A stretch of 64,000 nt of DNA from Actinoplanes utahensis (GCF_016862455.1 NZ_BOMZ01000094.1:1-64000); one strand, 5' to 3'; counted from the first letter of the stretch, positions 23,368 through 32,620 are shown. Translations and numbers: made by a program. The notes: a model not told the origin generated them from the sequence alone.

Positions 23368-25335
23368 TCACCAGAGGCGGGTGCGGCGACTCCCCGCGGT
23401 GAGACCGGCGAGCGGGCCCGCCGGGTACGTCCGCTCGGTGCCCTTGGCGGCGCCGGTCAGGTCGGTGGTGATGACGGCGGGGCTGCCGTCGCGCTCCTCG
23501 AACTCGGCGTCGGCGAACCGGACGCGTTCCAGATCGCGGCCGCCGGCCGGGGTCGCGTCGGCGGCGTACAGGCCGTCCGGCAGGTCGGTCACCAGGTAGA
23601 CCTCGTCACCGTCGGTGACGACCGTGGCGGACCCGCCGTCCAGGACCACCGGGCCGGACTCGCCGGCGAACGGGCGTGCCCCGGCGGCGTAGACGTTGCG
23701 CCGGGCGTACACGGCCTGCTTGACGTCGAGGAACCGCTGGTGGTCGCCCGGCGGCTGCTCGTCGATGCGCTGCAGGTACTCGGCGAACGAGGCCGGGTGG
23801 CCGTCGTAGCCGGCGGTGCCCGCGTACGCCGGGGAGTGCCCTTCGGGTCGCGTCCCGTACGCCGTCGGCGGGTCGCCGCCGATGAACAGGTTGCCGATCC
23901 AGCGGTCGTCGCCGCCGACGATGAACGCGTAACCGGCGACCTGGGTGCTGTGCGGCAGGTGGTACGGGGTGGCCCGGTCCATCACCGGCTCCAGCCACAC
24001 CGTGCCGAGGACCAGGTTGTTGACGAACGCCCCGCCCTGGCTCCACAGCTCGATCGCGGCCGGCGAGGCGAGGACGTTGTGATCGACCAGGTACGGACCG
24101 TGGCTGACCTCGATGAACAGGTCCCGGTTGTTGTCGTGGTAGACGTTGCGGGACACCCGGGTGCCCTGGGTCTGCCAGTCGAGCCAGGTGCCCAGCGAGC
24201 AGTCGTGGATGCGGTTGTGCCGGATCTCCACGTCGATCGCCGCGTGCAGCTTGATGCCGCCGATCTCGTACCCGTAGAACTCGCGTTTGAGGGCGATGTG
24301 GTGGATGTGGTTGTCCTCGATGGTGGAGAACACGCAGCCGAGGTGCCCGACGATGCCGTTCTGCCCGCAGTCGTGGATGTGGTTGCGGCGGATGACGTGC
24401 GAGCCGATGTGCTCGCGGTCCCAGCCGATCTGCCGGGCCGCGAAGACCGACTCCAGCTGGTACTGGTAGCCCGGCTTGTCGCCGCGTTCGGTGGCGAGGT
24501 GGTGGCCGGTCGACGCCTCCTTGCCAATCGAGATCGCCGAACACTTCGCGTCGTGGATGTGGTTGTCCTCGATGATCCAGCCCTTGGCCCAGTTCGGGCC
24601 GATCAGGCCGGGCTGGTCAGCGGTCGGCGGCGTCCACGGGGTCGCCGCCTGGGCCAGCTCGAAACCGCGCACGGTGATGTAGTCCAGGTGCGGGACGAGC
24701 GGATAGAAGACCGAGCGGCGTACGTTGATCTCGGCCAGCTCCACGTTGGGGTCGGCGCCCTGGAAGTTCGCCCAGATCGTCGTCGTGGTGGCGGCCACCT
24801 CGGCGTACCAGACCAGCAGTGTCTGCTCCGGGTGGCGGACCCGGTCGGTGACGCCGGTCCACGCGTCGAGGATCTCGGTGCGCTTCTCCGGTTCCGACAC
24901 CTCGTCGCGCGAGCCGGCCTCGTAGAAGCCGACGCCGTTGAGGTAGACGTCGCCCAGGTGCTTGTGGGGCGCGCCCTCGGCGTACACGATCCAGTCGCCG
25001 GCGATCTCCTCGGCGAACGGGTTGAAATCGCCGAACAGCGTGTTCGGCACCACCGCCTTCCACACCGTCCCGCCGTCGGGCTCCCAGCCGGTGATCCGCT
25101 CGGAGCCCTTGATGACGACGTGCTCGCCCTCGGCGGCCTGGTAGGTGATGCGGCGGCTGTCGCTGAGTCCGCCGCGGCGGGGCGTCACCCACTCCCGGTA
25201 CTCCCCGGCGTGCACGACCACGGTGTCGCCGGGCCGGGCCAGGGCAGCCGCCCGGTTGATGGTCCGCAACGGCCGTCGTGCCGAGCCGTCCGCGTCGTCG
25301 GATCCGGTGGTCGCCACGTGCAGCTGGGATGTCAT
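23368..25335 (-). CDS. GH120-family beta-xylosidase
   Basis: A 655-residue cytosolic right-handed parallel beta-helix enzyme. The N-terminus HVATTGSDDADGSARRPLRT, then YREWVTPRRGGLSDSRRITY, and the block TPWTPPTADQPGLIGPNWAK resemble the GH120 xylosidase XylC of Thermoanaerobacterium (recalled family knowledge). The catalytic pair reported for that enzyme, Asp and Glu, is matched by CSLGTWLDWQTQG and DLFIEVSHGPYLVDHN (Glu near residue 408). It would split xylobiose and longer xylo-oligosaccharides brought in by the ABC transporter encoded upstream. ATG at 25335 has AAAGG nine bases before it; an ATG at 25377 overlapping the permease stop is an alternative giving 14 more residues. No signal peptide. 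Confidence 0.87.
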   Translation of the reverse strand: MTSQLHVATTGSDDADGSARRPLRTINRAAALARPGDTVVVHAGEYREWVTPRRGGLSDSRRITYQAAEGEHVVIKGSERITGWEPDGGTVWKAVVPNTLFGDFNPFAEEIAGDWIVYAEGAPHKHLGDVYLNGVGFYEAGSRDEVSEPEKRTEILDAWTGVTDRVRHPEQTLLVWYAEVAATTTTIWANFQGADPNVELAEINVRRSVFYPLVPHLDYITVRGFELAQAATPWTPPTADQPGLIGPNWAKGWIIEDNHIHDAKCSAISIGKEASTGHHLATERGDKPGYQYQLESVFAARQIGWDREHIGSHVIRRNHIHDCGQNGIVGHLGCVFSTIEDNHIHHIALKREFYGYEIGGIKLHAAIDVEIRHNRIHDCSLGTWLDWQTQGTRVSRNVYHDNNRDLFIEVSHGPYLVDHNVLASPAAIELWSQGGAFVNNLVLGTVWLEPVMDRATPYHLPHSTQVAGYAFIVGGDDRWIGNLFIGGDPPTAYGTRPEGHSPAYAGTAGYDGHPASFAEYLQRIDEQPPGDHQRFLDVKQAVYARRNVYAAGARPFAGESGPVVLDGGSATVVTDGDEVYLVTDLPDGLYAADATPAGGRDLERVRFADAEFEERDGSPAVITTDLTGAAKGTERTYPAGPLAGLTAGSRRTRLW

Positions 25336-25373
25336 GTCGCATTGCCTTTCGGTGGTCGCGTGCGGGAGCCGGC

Positions 25374-26201
25374 TCATCCTTTGACCGCGCCGGTCAGGCC
25401 GCCGACGATGCGGCGTTCGAACAGGCTGAAGAACACCAGCGCGGGGATCATCGACAGCGAGGTGAACGCCAGCACCTTCGCGGTGTCGACCGAGTATTGC
25501 GACGTGAACGCCTGCACGCCCAGTGGCAGGGTGAAGGAGTCCTGGTCGTTGAGGATGAACAGCGGCAGCAGGTAGCTGTTCCAGCTGTTGATGAACGCCA
25601 GGATGCCGGTGGTGATCAGGCCTGGCACCGAGAGCGGCAGCACCATCCGCCAGAAGAAACCGAGCCGGCTGCACCGGTCGATCGCCGCCGCCTCCTCGAT
25701 CTCCCGCGGAATCGCCCGCAGAAACGGCACCAGGATGATGATCGTCGTGGGCAGCCCGAAGGCGATCTGCGGGAGGATGACGCCGGGCAGCGTGTTCACC
25801 AGGCCCAGGTTCTTGATCAGGATGTAGAGCGGGGTGATGGCGACCGTGATCGGGAACATCAGGCCGGCGGCGAACAGGGCGTACAGCGCGCCGCGGCCCC
25901 GGAATCGATAGCGGGCCAGCACGTAGCTGGCCATCACGCCGAGCGTGACGACGCCGGCGGTGGTCACCCCGGCCGCGATCGTCGAGTTGCCGACCTGCCG
26001 CCAGAACACACTGCTGGCCAGCACGTCGGTGTAGTTGCCGAACTGCCACGGGTCGGGCAGGCCGGCCGGGTCGGTGGTGATCTGCGAGTTGGTCCGGAAG
26101 CCGCCGACGATGATGTACAGGACCGGCCCCAGCATGAGACCGATCAGCGCCAGGACGGCGGCGTAGACGGCGGGATTACCCCGTCGGGAGTCACTGGCCA
26201 T
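25374..26201 (-). CDS. ABC sugar transporter permease (MalG/CUT1 type)
   Basis: A 275-residue inner-membrane permease with six expected helices. The conserved EAA loop that docks the ATPase is EEAAAIDRCSRLGFFWRMVL followed by PLSVPGL. The C-terminus RRIVGGLTGAVKG is typical of the second permease of CUT1 systems. It overlaps the upstream permease gene by 11 bases. The ATPase is not in this operon; such actinobacterial systems usually share MsiK encoded elsewhere. Confidence 0.92.
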   Translation of the reverse strand: MASDSRRGNPAVYAAVLALIGLMLGPVLYIIVGGFRTNSQITTDPAGLPDPWQFGNYTDVLASSVFWRQVGNSTIAAGVTTAGVVTLGVMASYVLARYRFRGRGALYALFAAGLMFPITVAITPLYILIKNLGLVNTLPGVILPQIAFGLPTTIIILVPFLRAIPREIEEAAAIDRCSRLGFFWRMVLPLSVPGLITTGILAFINSWNSYLLPLFILNDQDSFTLPLGVQAFTSQYSVDTAKVLAFTSLSMIPALVFFSLFERRIVGGLTGAVKG

Positions 26202-27162
26202 GCTGGTTGTCCCTGCGCAGCACGAAGCGCTGGTAGATCAGCGCGATGAACATGGAGACGCTGAAGAGCACGACAGCGACCGCGTTGCCGTACCCGTAGT
26301 TGCCGGCGTTGCGCCCCTCGGAGACCATGTACGTCGCCATGGTCGAGGTGCCGGCGGTCGACGCGACGTACTGGCCCCAGATGATGTAGACCAGGTCGAA
26401 CAGCTGCAGCGCGCCGATGACCGACAGGAACCCCCAGATCCGGATGGTGGGGGCGAGCAGCGGCAGGGTGATCCGCCACTGGGTCTGCCAGTACGAGGCG
26501 CCGTCGATCGCGGCGGCCTCGGACAGCTCCTCCGGGATGTTCTGCATCCCGGCCAGGAAGAGGATCACCGCGAACCCGACGTACTTCCAGGTCAGGATCA
26601 TCATCAGGGTCCACAGGGACAGGTCCGGGTCGGCCAGCCAGTCGGCGGCCAGCCCGCCCAGCCCGATCGACCGCAGGACGCCGTTGACCGCGCCGCCGGC
26701 CTGCAGCAGCAGGGCGAAGGCCGTCCCGACGATGACCTCGGCGATCACGTACGGGACGAAGATCAGCACCCGGATGATCGACTGGCCGCGCATCCGCCGG
26801 TTCAGCAGCAGGGCGAGGCCGAGCGCGATCGGGCCCTGCAACGCCAACGACAGCACGACGATCTGGGCGTTGTGCCACAGCGCCTCGTGGAACAGCTTGT
26901 CCTGCAGGATGGTGACGTAGTTGTCGAACCCGACGAAGTTCGTCGGGACCCCGAATCCCTTCCACCGGTAGAAGCCGTAGTAGGCGGCCATCACGACCGG
27001 GGTGATCACGAAGCCGACGAACATCAGCACCGCCGGGCCGGACAGCGCCGCGATCTCCAGCCGCTGGGCCCAGCCGATGCCGCGCCGGCGGCGCCGGGCC
27101 GGCGGGGACGCGGTGACGCCACCCCCGGCCCGGACGCGCGTGCCGGGTGTCAAGGCCACCAA
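26191..27162 (-). CDS. ABC sugar transporter permease (MalF/CUT1 type)
   Basis: A 323-residue permease. A basic, Pro-rich N-terminus (SPPARRRRRGIGWAQRLE) precedes six helices. The EAA motif is LSEAAAIDGASYWQTQWRIT with LPLLAPTI. The start may be TTG at 27162 or GTG at 27159, just after the binding-protein stop, with GAGGGG in front. With the next permease and the upstream binding protein it forms the membrane pore of one importer. Confidence 0.9.
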   Translation of the reverse strand: MVALTPGTRVRAGGGVTASPPARRRRRGIGWAQRLEIAALSGPAVLMFVGFVITPVVMAAYYGFYRWKGFGVPTNFVGFDNYVTILQDKLFHEALWHNAQIVVLSLALQGPIALGLALLLNRRMRGQSIIRVLIFVPYVIAEVIVGTAFALLLQAGGAVNGVLRSIGLGGLAADWLADPDLSLWTLMMILTWKYVGFAVILFLAGMQNIPEELSEAAAIDGASYWQTQWRITLPLLAPTIRIWGFLSVIGALQLFDLVYIIWGQYVASTAGTSTMATYMVSEGRNAGNYGYGNAVAVVLFSVSMFIALIYQRFVLRRDNQHGQ

Positions 27163-27167
27163 GCCCC

Positions 27168-28457
27168 TCAGCCCTTCTTCGCGGCGTCGTTGACGGCCTG
27201 GATGATCCCGGCGACGTCACCCTTGCCGGCCAGCAGATTCACCACGCCGACGTTCAGCGCGTTGCCGACGTTCTGGCCGTACAGGGTGTCCAGCCACTGC
27301 GAGACGTACGGCGCCTTGTTGTACGCGTCGAGCACCACCTTCAGGTAGTCCTCGGTGACCGCGCCCTGGGCGTCCTTGTTGACCGGCAGCGCGTTGAAGG
27401 CCTTGTAGTAGCCCTCCTGCACGTTCTTGGTGAGGATGTAGTTGAGGAAGTCGGTGCATTCCTTCGGGGCGTCGGCCGCACACGAGTAACCGTCCGCGCC
27501 ACCCATCACCGCGGCCGGGTCACCCTGCCCGCCGGGCACCGCCGGGAACGGGAAGAAGCCCAGGTCGGGCAGCGGTTTGGTGTCCTTGGTCAGGGAGGCG
27601 ATCACGCCCGGGTCCCAGGCGCCCATCAGCTCCATGCTCGCCTTGTGGTTGGCGATCAGACCGGCCGAGCTGCCCGCGCCCTGCTGGGCGGAGGTGGTCA
27701 GGAAGCCCTCCTGGAACGGCTTCGTGTCGGCGAACGCCTTCAGGTTCTCCCCCGCCGTGGTCCAGCAGGGGTCGCTGAAGCTCTTGTCCTCGGCGGCGGC
27801 GTCCAGGGTGGCCTGGCTGCACGCGCGCAGGGCGAAGAAGTAGTACCAGTGGGCGGCGGGCCAGGCGTCCTTGGCGCCCAGGGCGACCGGCGCGCCGGCG
27901 GCCTTGAGCTTGGTGACGGCCTGGTTCAGGTCGTCCATGGTGGCCGGCGGGGTGGTGACGCCGGCCTTGGCGAACAGGTCCTTGCTGTACCAGAGGCCGC
28001 CCGGCAGGATCGAGATGGGCACCGCGTACGCCTTGCCGTCGACCTGCCCGGTCTTGAGCGCCGCCTCGCCGACCACCTGCTTCGTCTCGGCGCTGATGTC
28101 GGCGGTGATGTCCTTGAGCTGGCCGGCCTCGACCATCGCGGCCATCTTGCCGCCGCCGCGCTGCAGGAAGACGTCCGGCGCGGAGCCGGAGTTCAGCGCG
28201 GTCTGCAGCTTGCCGTCCAGGTCCTCGTTCTGCACCTGCTGAATCTTGATCTTGACGTTCGGGTGGGCGGTCTGGAAGTCGGCCACCGTCTTGTCCCAGA
28301 ACGCCTTGCCGGGGCCGGTCGTGGCGTTGTGCCAGAAGTCCATCGTGACGTTGCCGCCCGGCTCGGCGCCGCCGTCGTCGCCGCCACTGCAGGCGCTCAG
28401 GCCCACGGCGGTCAGCGCCGCCACCGTGGCCAGGACAAGGTGCCTCTTCGGTGCCAT
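27168..28457 (-). CDS. ABC transporter sugar-binding lipoprotein (probable xylo-oligosaccharide)
   Basis: A 429-residue extracellular solute-binding protein, family 1. Lipoprotein signal MAPKRHLVLATVAALTAVGL ends in lipobox LSAC (Cys ~23). The mature protein begins with an acidic/Gly linker and NVTMDFWHNATTGPGKAFWD. Typical motifs include SAPDVFLQRGGGKMAAM and GGLWYSKDLFAKAG. Substrate is inferred from the GH120 enzyme encoded at the operon end and from the CGAAA-N-TTTCG operator just upstream. It leads the four-gene operon. Confidence 0.9.
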   Translation of the reverse strand: MAPKRHLVLATVAALTAVGLSACSGGDDGGAEPGGNVTMDFWHNATTGPGKAFWDKTVADFQTAHPNVKIKIQQVQNEDLDGKLQTALNSGSAPDVFLQRGGGKMAAMVEAGQLKDITADISAETKQVVGEAALKTGQVDGKAYAVPISILPGGLWYSKDLFAKAGVTTPPATMDDLNQAVTKLKAAGAPVALGAKDAWPAAHWYYFFALRACSQATLDAAAEDKSFSDPCWTTAGENLKAFADTKPFQEGFLTTSAQQGAGSSAGLIANHKASMELMGAWDPGVIASLTKDTKPLPDLGFFPFPAVPGGQGDPAAVMGGADGYSCAADAPKECTDFLNYILTKNVQEGYYKAFNALPVNKDAQGAVTEDYLKVVLDAYNKAPYVSQWLDTLYGQNVGNALNVGVVNLLAGKGDVAGIIQAVNDAAKKG

Positions 28458-28476
28458 CTAAGCCCACCTCTCGGTA

Positions 28477-28489
28477 CCGAAAGTTTCGG
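28477..28489. promoter_or_regulatory. Palindromic operator CCGAAA-G-TTTCGG
   Basis: A perfect 13-bp palindrome 20 bases upstream of the binding-protein start, followed by a degenerate second copy (GGAACGTTTCA, 28488-28498). It contains the CGAA-N-TTCG inverted repeat described for BxlR, the LacI-family repressor of xylobiose uptake in Streptomyces (recalled). It would place a repressor across the transcription start of the operon. Confidence 0.7.
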
Positions 28490-28611
28490 AACGTTTCAGA
28501 AAGATGGCGCTCAAACTATGAAGGGGAGAACCCGGGTGTCAAGATGTCACTGACGATGGAAATAAGCGCGATCTGCGGCGAGGAGGTGTCGAAACAATCG
28601 GCGCGAGATTC

Positions 28612-28622
28612 CGAAACTTACG
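28612..28622. promoter_or_regulatory. Degenerate upstream copy of the operator (CGAAA-C-TTACG)
   Basis: One mismatch from the CGAAA-N-TTTCG palindrome, 155 bases upstream of the binding-protein start and overlapping the stop codon of the TRAP-type protein gene. It could serve as an auxiliary operator for looping; a single imperfect match is weak evidence. Confidence 0.35.
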
Positions 28623-29622
28623 AAGGCAGGAGCGCGGCGAGATCACCGAACGCGCCGCGATGGGCGCTGATCACCTTGGTGAGCGCCGCCCGGAAGGCCG
28701 GCACGTCGACGTCGTTGAACCGGCTGCCCTGCCCCGTGGCCAGGGCGGTGTTCTCCTCGGTGGCCGCCGCCCAGAGCCGGATCTCCTCCTCCTGGGCGAG
28801 GCCACCCGCCTGCATGATCGCGTCCCGGATGTCGGCCGGCCGGTCCGCGAGCCACGTCGCGCCGGCCAGCAGCACGTCCACGCCGTGCTGGTGGCGGCTC
28901 CAGGAGAAGTACGGCGCGTGCGCCAGATGCTGCTCGGTCAGATAGAAGACGACGCTGTTCTCGGCGCCGTCGACCAGGCCCTGCTTCAGGGCGGACCCGA
29001 CGTCGTTGGTGGCCAGCGGCACCGCCGTCGCGCCCAGCGCGTTGATCATGTCGATCGAGGCGATGCTCTGCGGGACCCGGATCCGCAGGCCCTTGAGGTC
29101 GGCCGGGGTGTGGATGGGCCGTACCCGGTTGTAGAAGTTGCGGTCCCCGGCGTAGAAGAAGCCGAGCATGACCAGACCGTGCTCGGCCAGGATCGCCGCG
29201 CACCGGCGGCCGAACTCGCCGCGCATGCTCTCCAGGCACTGGTCCCGGCCGGTGAACGCGTACGGCAGGCTGGCCACCGCGAGCCGCTTGTCGTAGGCGG
29301 TGAGGTTCGCCAGCAGCGTCTTGCAGAAGGCCAGCTTCCCGGTGCGCAGCATCTCCGCCATCCGCTGCTCGTCGCCGAGCTCACCGCCGGGTCGCACGGT
29401 CACCCGGCACCGGTTCCCGGTCAGCTCGGCGACCTTCGCCGCGAAGAACCGCTCAGCGGCCACCATCGGGCTGGACGCCCGCACCGACTCGCCGAGCAGC
29501 ACGTCCAGGCTCTCCGGCGTGCCCGGCGACGACCGGCCGCAACCGGCCGCCAGCCCGGCTCCGCCGGCTCCGGCGACCGCCAGCACCGATGTCAGCAGGC
29601 TGCGGCGATCCACTCTTCGCAC
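28618..29622 (-). CDS. Orphan TRAP-type (DctP) solute-binding lipoprotein
   Basis: A 334-residue extracytoplasmic binding protein of the DctP family, which captures carboxylates or related solutes. The N-terminus has RRVDRRSLLTSVLAVAGAGG and lipobox AAGC (Cys ~28). DctP features: ELGDEQRMAEMLRTGKLAFC, ADLKGLRIRVPQSIASIDMI (with the conserved Arg that binds substrate carboxylate) and LKQGLVDGAENS. No DctQ or DctM membrane genes are adjacent. It starts 19 bases after the stop of the GGDEF-EAL gene, so both are probably one transcript, and it may serve as a ligand sensor rather than a transporter subunit (inferred). Confidence 0.88.
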   Translation of the reverse strand: MRRVDRRSLLTSVLAVAGAGGAGLAAGCGRSSPGTPESLDVLLGESVRASSPMVAAERFFAAKVAELTGNRCRVTVRPGGELGDEQRMAEMLRTGKLAFCKTLLANLTAYDKRLAVASLPYAFTGRDQCLESMRGEFGRRCAAILAEHGLVMLGFFYAGDRNFYNRVRPIHTPADLKGLRIRVPQSIASIDMINALGATAVPLATNDVGSALKQGLVDGAENSVVFYLTEQHLAHAPYFSWSRHQHGVDVLLAGATWLADRPADIRDAIMQAGGLAQEEEIRLWAAATEENTALATGQGSRFNDVDVPAFRAALTKVISAHRGAFGDLAALLPS

Positions 29623-29641
29623 GGTAGTGGAGCGGGCGGCC

Positions 29642-31609
29642 TCAGGCCCTGGTGATCGCCATAGCCGACCCCGCCAGCCAGGCGGTCAGCTCGGCGGCCG
29701 GCAGCGGACGGCTGATGTGGTACCCCTGCGCCTCGTGGCAGCCGAGCTCCCCGAGGGTGCGCAGCGCGCTCTCGGTCTCGACGCCCTCGGCGACGACCCG
29801 CAGCCGCAGGTTGCGAGCCAGGTCCACCACCGCGCGCACGATCGTCTCGTCCCGCGTGTTCTCGCACATCCTCATCACGAAACTCCGGTCGATCTTGAGC
29901 TCGTGCGGCGGCATGTCGCGCAGGTGCGCGATCGAGGAGTACCCGGTGCCGAAGTCGTCGATCGAGATGTTGACGCCCTGCTCCCGCAAGCGCGCCAGCA
30001 CCTTGCCGGCCCGCGACAGGTCGGCGATCACGGCACTCTCGGTGATCTCCAGGGTCAGGAGCCTCGGGGGTACGCCGTGACGCGCGAGCGCCTCGGCGAT
30101 GACGGCCGGGAAGGCGTCGTCGGTCAGCGACCGGGCCGGGATGTTGACCGACACCGGCAGCTCGTGACCGAGCCCGGTCCACTCGCTGATCTGGGCCAGC
30201 GCTTGGTCCAGCACCGCGGCGGTGACCAGGTCGATCAGGCCGCTGTCCTCGGCGAGCGGGATGAACGTGTCCGGGCCGAGCAGCCCCCGCACCGGGTGCT
30301 GCCAGCGCACCAGCGCCTCCGCGCCGCACGGCAGACGGGTGCTCACGTCGACCTTGGGCTGGTAGAAGACGACCAACTCGCCACGTCCGATCCCCTGCCG
30401 CAGTTCGCTCTGCAGGGTCAGCCGGCTCGTGTCGCCGCCGTCCAGCGACGGGTCGTAACCGGTCACCCCACCGTGCCGGCGCTTGGCCGCGTACATCGCG
30501 ACGTCCGCGTGCTGCAGCAGTTCGGCCCCGTCGTGGCCGTCCCGGGGGTACGACGCGACGCCGATGCTCGCGTCGATGTCGACCAGCAGGCCGCCCAGCC
30601 GGATCGGCCGGCGCAGATCCGCCAGGATCCGCTCACCGGCGGCCACCGCCTCCGGATGGTCCGGGGCCGTCGGCAGGATCAGCGCGAACTCGTCGCCGCC
30701 GAGGCGGACCACCACGTCGTCGGCCCGGCAGGCCTGGTTCAGCCGCTGCGCCACCTCGACCAGCAGCTCGTCGCCGGCGTGGTGGCCGAGCGTGTCGTTG
30801 ACCTCCTTGAACCGGTCCAGGTCGATGAGCAGCAGGCTGAACGGCTCGTCGGCCGCCTGCCCGAGCCGGACCGCGGCGTCCAGCTCGTGGTGCAGCTTGG
30901 CCCGGTTGCCGAGCCCGGTCAGCGGGTCGTGGGTGGCCTCGTGCAGCCGGCTCGCGGCCTGCCGCTCGGCCCGGCGCTGGTAACCGACGAGCACGCTCGC
31001 GCACACCGCGAACAGGGCCACCACGATCCCGACCGTCGCCACGGCGATCCCCTGCAGGACGTCGGCCCGCCGGTTCACCTCCTGCAGGTACTCGGTCAGC
31101 TCCCGCTGGTGGATGTCACCGATCCGGAGCACGTTGTCGCGCAGCGGCGCGAACGTCATCGAGGCGAGGTCGTCGTAACCCTGGACGACGACGCCGCTCT
31201 CGGCGTGCGACATGATGTCGAGCACGATCCGGTTGTAGTTCTCGTAGCTGCCGCGGATGGCGTCCAGCTCCGCCCGGTCGATCCCGTTGTTCTCCTCGAG
31301 CCAGTCCAGGTTCGCCCGGGCCCCGCCGAGCGTCTCCGCCAGATGGGCACGGCGGTACTCGGTGCCCTTGGTCGTCAGGTACTGGCGCAGCGCCGCGTCC
31401 TCCGCGTTGATCTGCACGGAGATCCCGTTCAACTTCTGCGTCACCGTCTGCACCCGGCGGACCTCGTCGGTGGTGTCGACCGTGCCGCTGGACGCCATCG
31501 TCGCCGAGATCGCCAGGATCACGATGCCCACGGCGGTGCCGGCGATCGCCGACCGGGCCGTCGCAGGCGCCTCCAACAATCGGCTCCACCGCTGGCGCGC
31601 CGTACCCAT
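29642..31609 (-). CDS. Membrane GGDEF-EAL cyclic-di-GMP signalling protein
   Basis: A 655-residue protein. After a first membrane helix (~residues 17-36) comes an extracytoplasmic helical sensor of about 150 residues (CHASE3/four-helix-bundle-like, e.g. AEDAALRQYLTTKGTEYRRA), a second helix (LQGIAVATVGIVVALFAVCA), then a GGDEF domain with intact RLGGDEFALI near residue 303 and an EAL domain with intact GAEALVRW near 428, DDFGTGYSS and LKIDRSFVMRM. Both synthesis and breakdown of c-di-GMP look possible. The start is placed at ATG 31609; a GTG at 31672 would add 21 residues. The following gene is a DctP-type binding protein that could feed its sensor. Confidence 0.9.
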   Translation of the reverse strand: MGTARQRWSRLLEAPATARSAIAGTAVGIVILAISATMASSGTVDTTDEVRRVQTVTQKLNGISVQINAEDAALRQYLTTKGTEYRRAHLAETLGGARANLDWLEENNGIDRAELDAIRGSYENYNRIVLDIMSHAESGVVVQGYDDLASMTFAPLRDNVLRIGDIHQRELTEYLQEVNRRADVLQGIAVATVGIVVALFAVCASVLVGYQRRAERQAASRLHEATHDPLTGLGNRAKLHHELDAAVRLGQAADEPFSLLLIDLDRFKEVNDTLGHHAGDELLVEVAQRLNQACRADDVVVRLGGDEFALILPTAPDHPEAVAAGERILADLRRPIRLGGLLVDIDASIGVASYPRDGHDGAELLQHADVAMYAAKRRHGGVTGYDPSLDGGDTSRLTLQSELRQGIGRGELVVFYQPKVDVSTRLPCGAEALVRWQHPVRGLLGPDTFIPLAEDSGLIDLVTAAVLDQALAQISEWTGLGHELPVSVNIPARSLTDDAFPAVIAEALARHGVPPRLLTLEITESAVIADLSRAGKVLARLREQGVNISIDDFGTGYSSIAHLRDMPPHELKIDRSFVMRMCENTRDETIVRAVVDLARNLRLRVVAEGVETESALRTLGELGCHEAQGYHISRPLPAAELTAWLAGSAMAITRA

Positions 31610-31694
31610 ACCCGTCACGAGCTGTCTTTCGGCCCCGTGCCGAACGACCTGACCCTTCCGGGTGATGGCCACCCCAACAGCAACCGCGGCGGTT

Positions 31695-32528
31695 TCAGTC
31701 CTTGGTCTCGATCTCGGCGCGCATGCCCGGGAAATCGCCCTTCACGTCCACCGCGGTCTTGTAGAAGAAGAGGAACATGCCGACGCTGCCCTCGTCCGCC
31801 CAGCCGCACAGCGCCATGTCGTCCTTGCCGACCCGGGCGTTGCCGCACTGCGCCACCCCGCCGAGCTGCCCCACACTGGCCTCGGAGACATTGGTGAGCT
31901 GGTTCTTGTCACTGAACGACTGGAACACGGTGTCCAGCATGATCCGCGGATCGTCGATGTCGACCTCGGCGGCCAGCGCGACGGTCATCTGCTTGTCCGC
32001 GATCGAGCCGTAGACCGCCCCGAACGCGTTCGCCGCGCCCGGGTAGTCCTGGATCTCCTTCTCCAACTCCGTGGTCAGCGAGTTCAGCTCCTCGGCCACG
32101 ATCTTGGGCTGGCCGTTCAGCCAGGCCGGCTCCTTGATCGTGATCCGGTCCCGGGCGGACGTCTCGGACGGGCCGGCGCTCGGGCTGACGCTCTGCCGCT
32201 GGGCGACGGTGTCCCCCTTGTCGCCGCCGGACCGGTCACCGGCCAGGTAGATGACGGTGCCGCCGCCGACCACGACGACCAACGCGATCGCCGCCGAGAG
32301 CAGCGTGATCGCCACGGTCCGTGACTTGGGGGCCTGCGGTGGCGGCGCCATCGGGTAACCCGGCTGGCCGTAGCCCTGCTGCCCATAAACCTGCTGACCG
32401 TAACCGGGCTGACCGTAACCAGGCTGGCCGTAGACCGGCTGGCCGTGATCCACTTCGGTGTGCGGTTGGTTGAACGGGTCGACGGGTGGCGGGTAGGGCG
32501 GCTGTCCGGGCGGCGGGGGGTAGGTCAT
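31695..32528 (-). CDS. Tail-anchored-like membrane protein with YGQPG repeats
   Basis: A 277-residue protein. Residues 1-65 are a Pro/Gly/Tyr/Gln-rich low-complexity region (PVYGQPGYGQPGYGQQVYGQ), followed by one membrane helix (SAAIALVVVVGGGTVIYLAG) and an extracytoplasmic domain of about 180 residues containing two cysteines (VAQCGNARV, ALCGWAD) that could form a disulfide. This N-in, C-out layout with repeat tail is common in actinobacterial surface proteins of unknown role. It starts 86 bases upstream of the GGDEF-EAL gene on the same strand. Confidence 0.8.
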   Translation of the reverse strand: MTYPPPPGQPPYPPPVDPFNQPHTEVDHGQPVYGQPGYGQPGYGQQVYGQQGYGQPGYPMAPPPQAPKSRTVAITLLSAAIALVVVVGGGTVIYLAGDRSGGDKGDTVAQRQSVSPSAGPSETSARDRITIKEPAWLNGQPKIVAEELNSLTTELEKEIQDYPGAANAFGAVYGSIADKQMTVALAAEVDIDDPRIMLDTVFQSFSDKNQLTNVSEASVGQLGGVAQCGNARVGKDDMALCGWADEGSVGMFLFFYKTAVDVKGDFPGMRAEIETKD

Positions 32529-32620
32529 CGACGCTCCAGTATTCGAATTGTCGCTGGATACTACCGGCGGCCGGGCGAGCGCCCCTCGACGGAACGGCCC
32601 GGCGTGAGTGCCGTCTCGGA

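Noticed and set aside
23368..25335. Polysaccharide lyase or pectate lyase reading of the beta-helix protein
   Set aside because: The specific blocks (TPWTPPTADQPGLIGPNWAK, WLDW, FIEVSHG) and the ABC sugar operon fit GH120 xylosidase much better.
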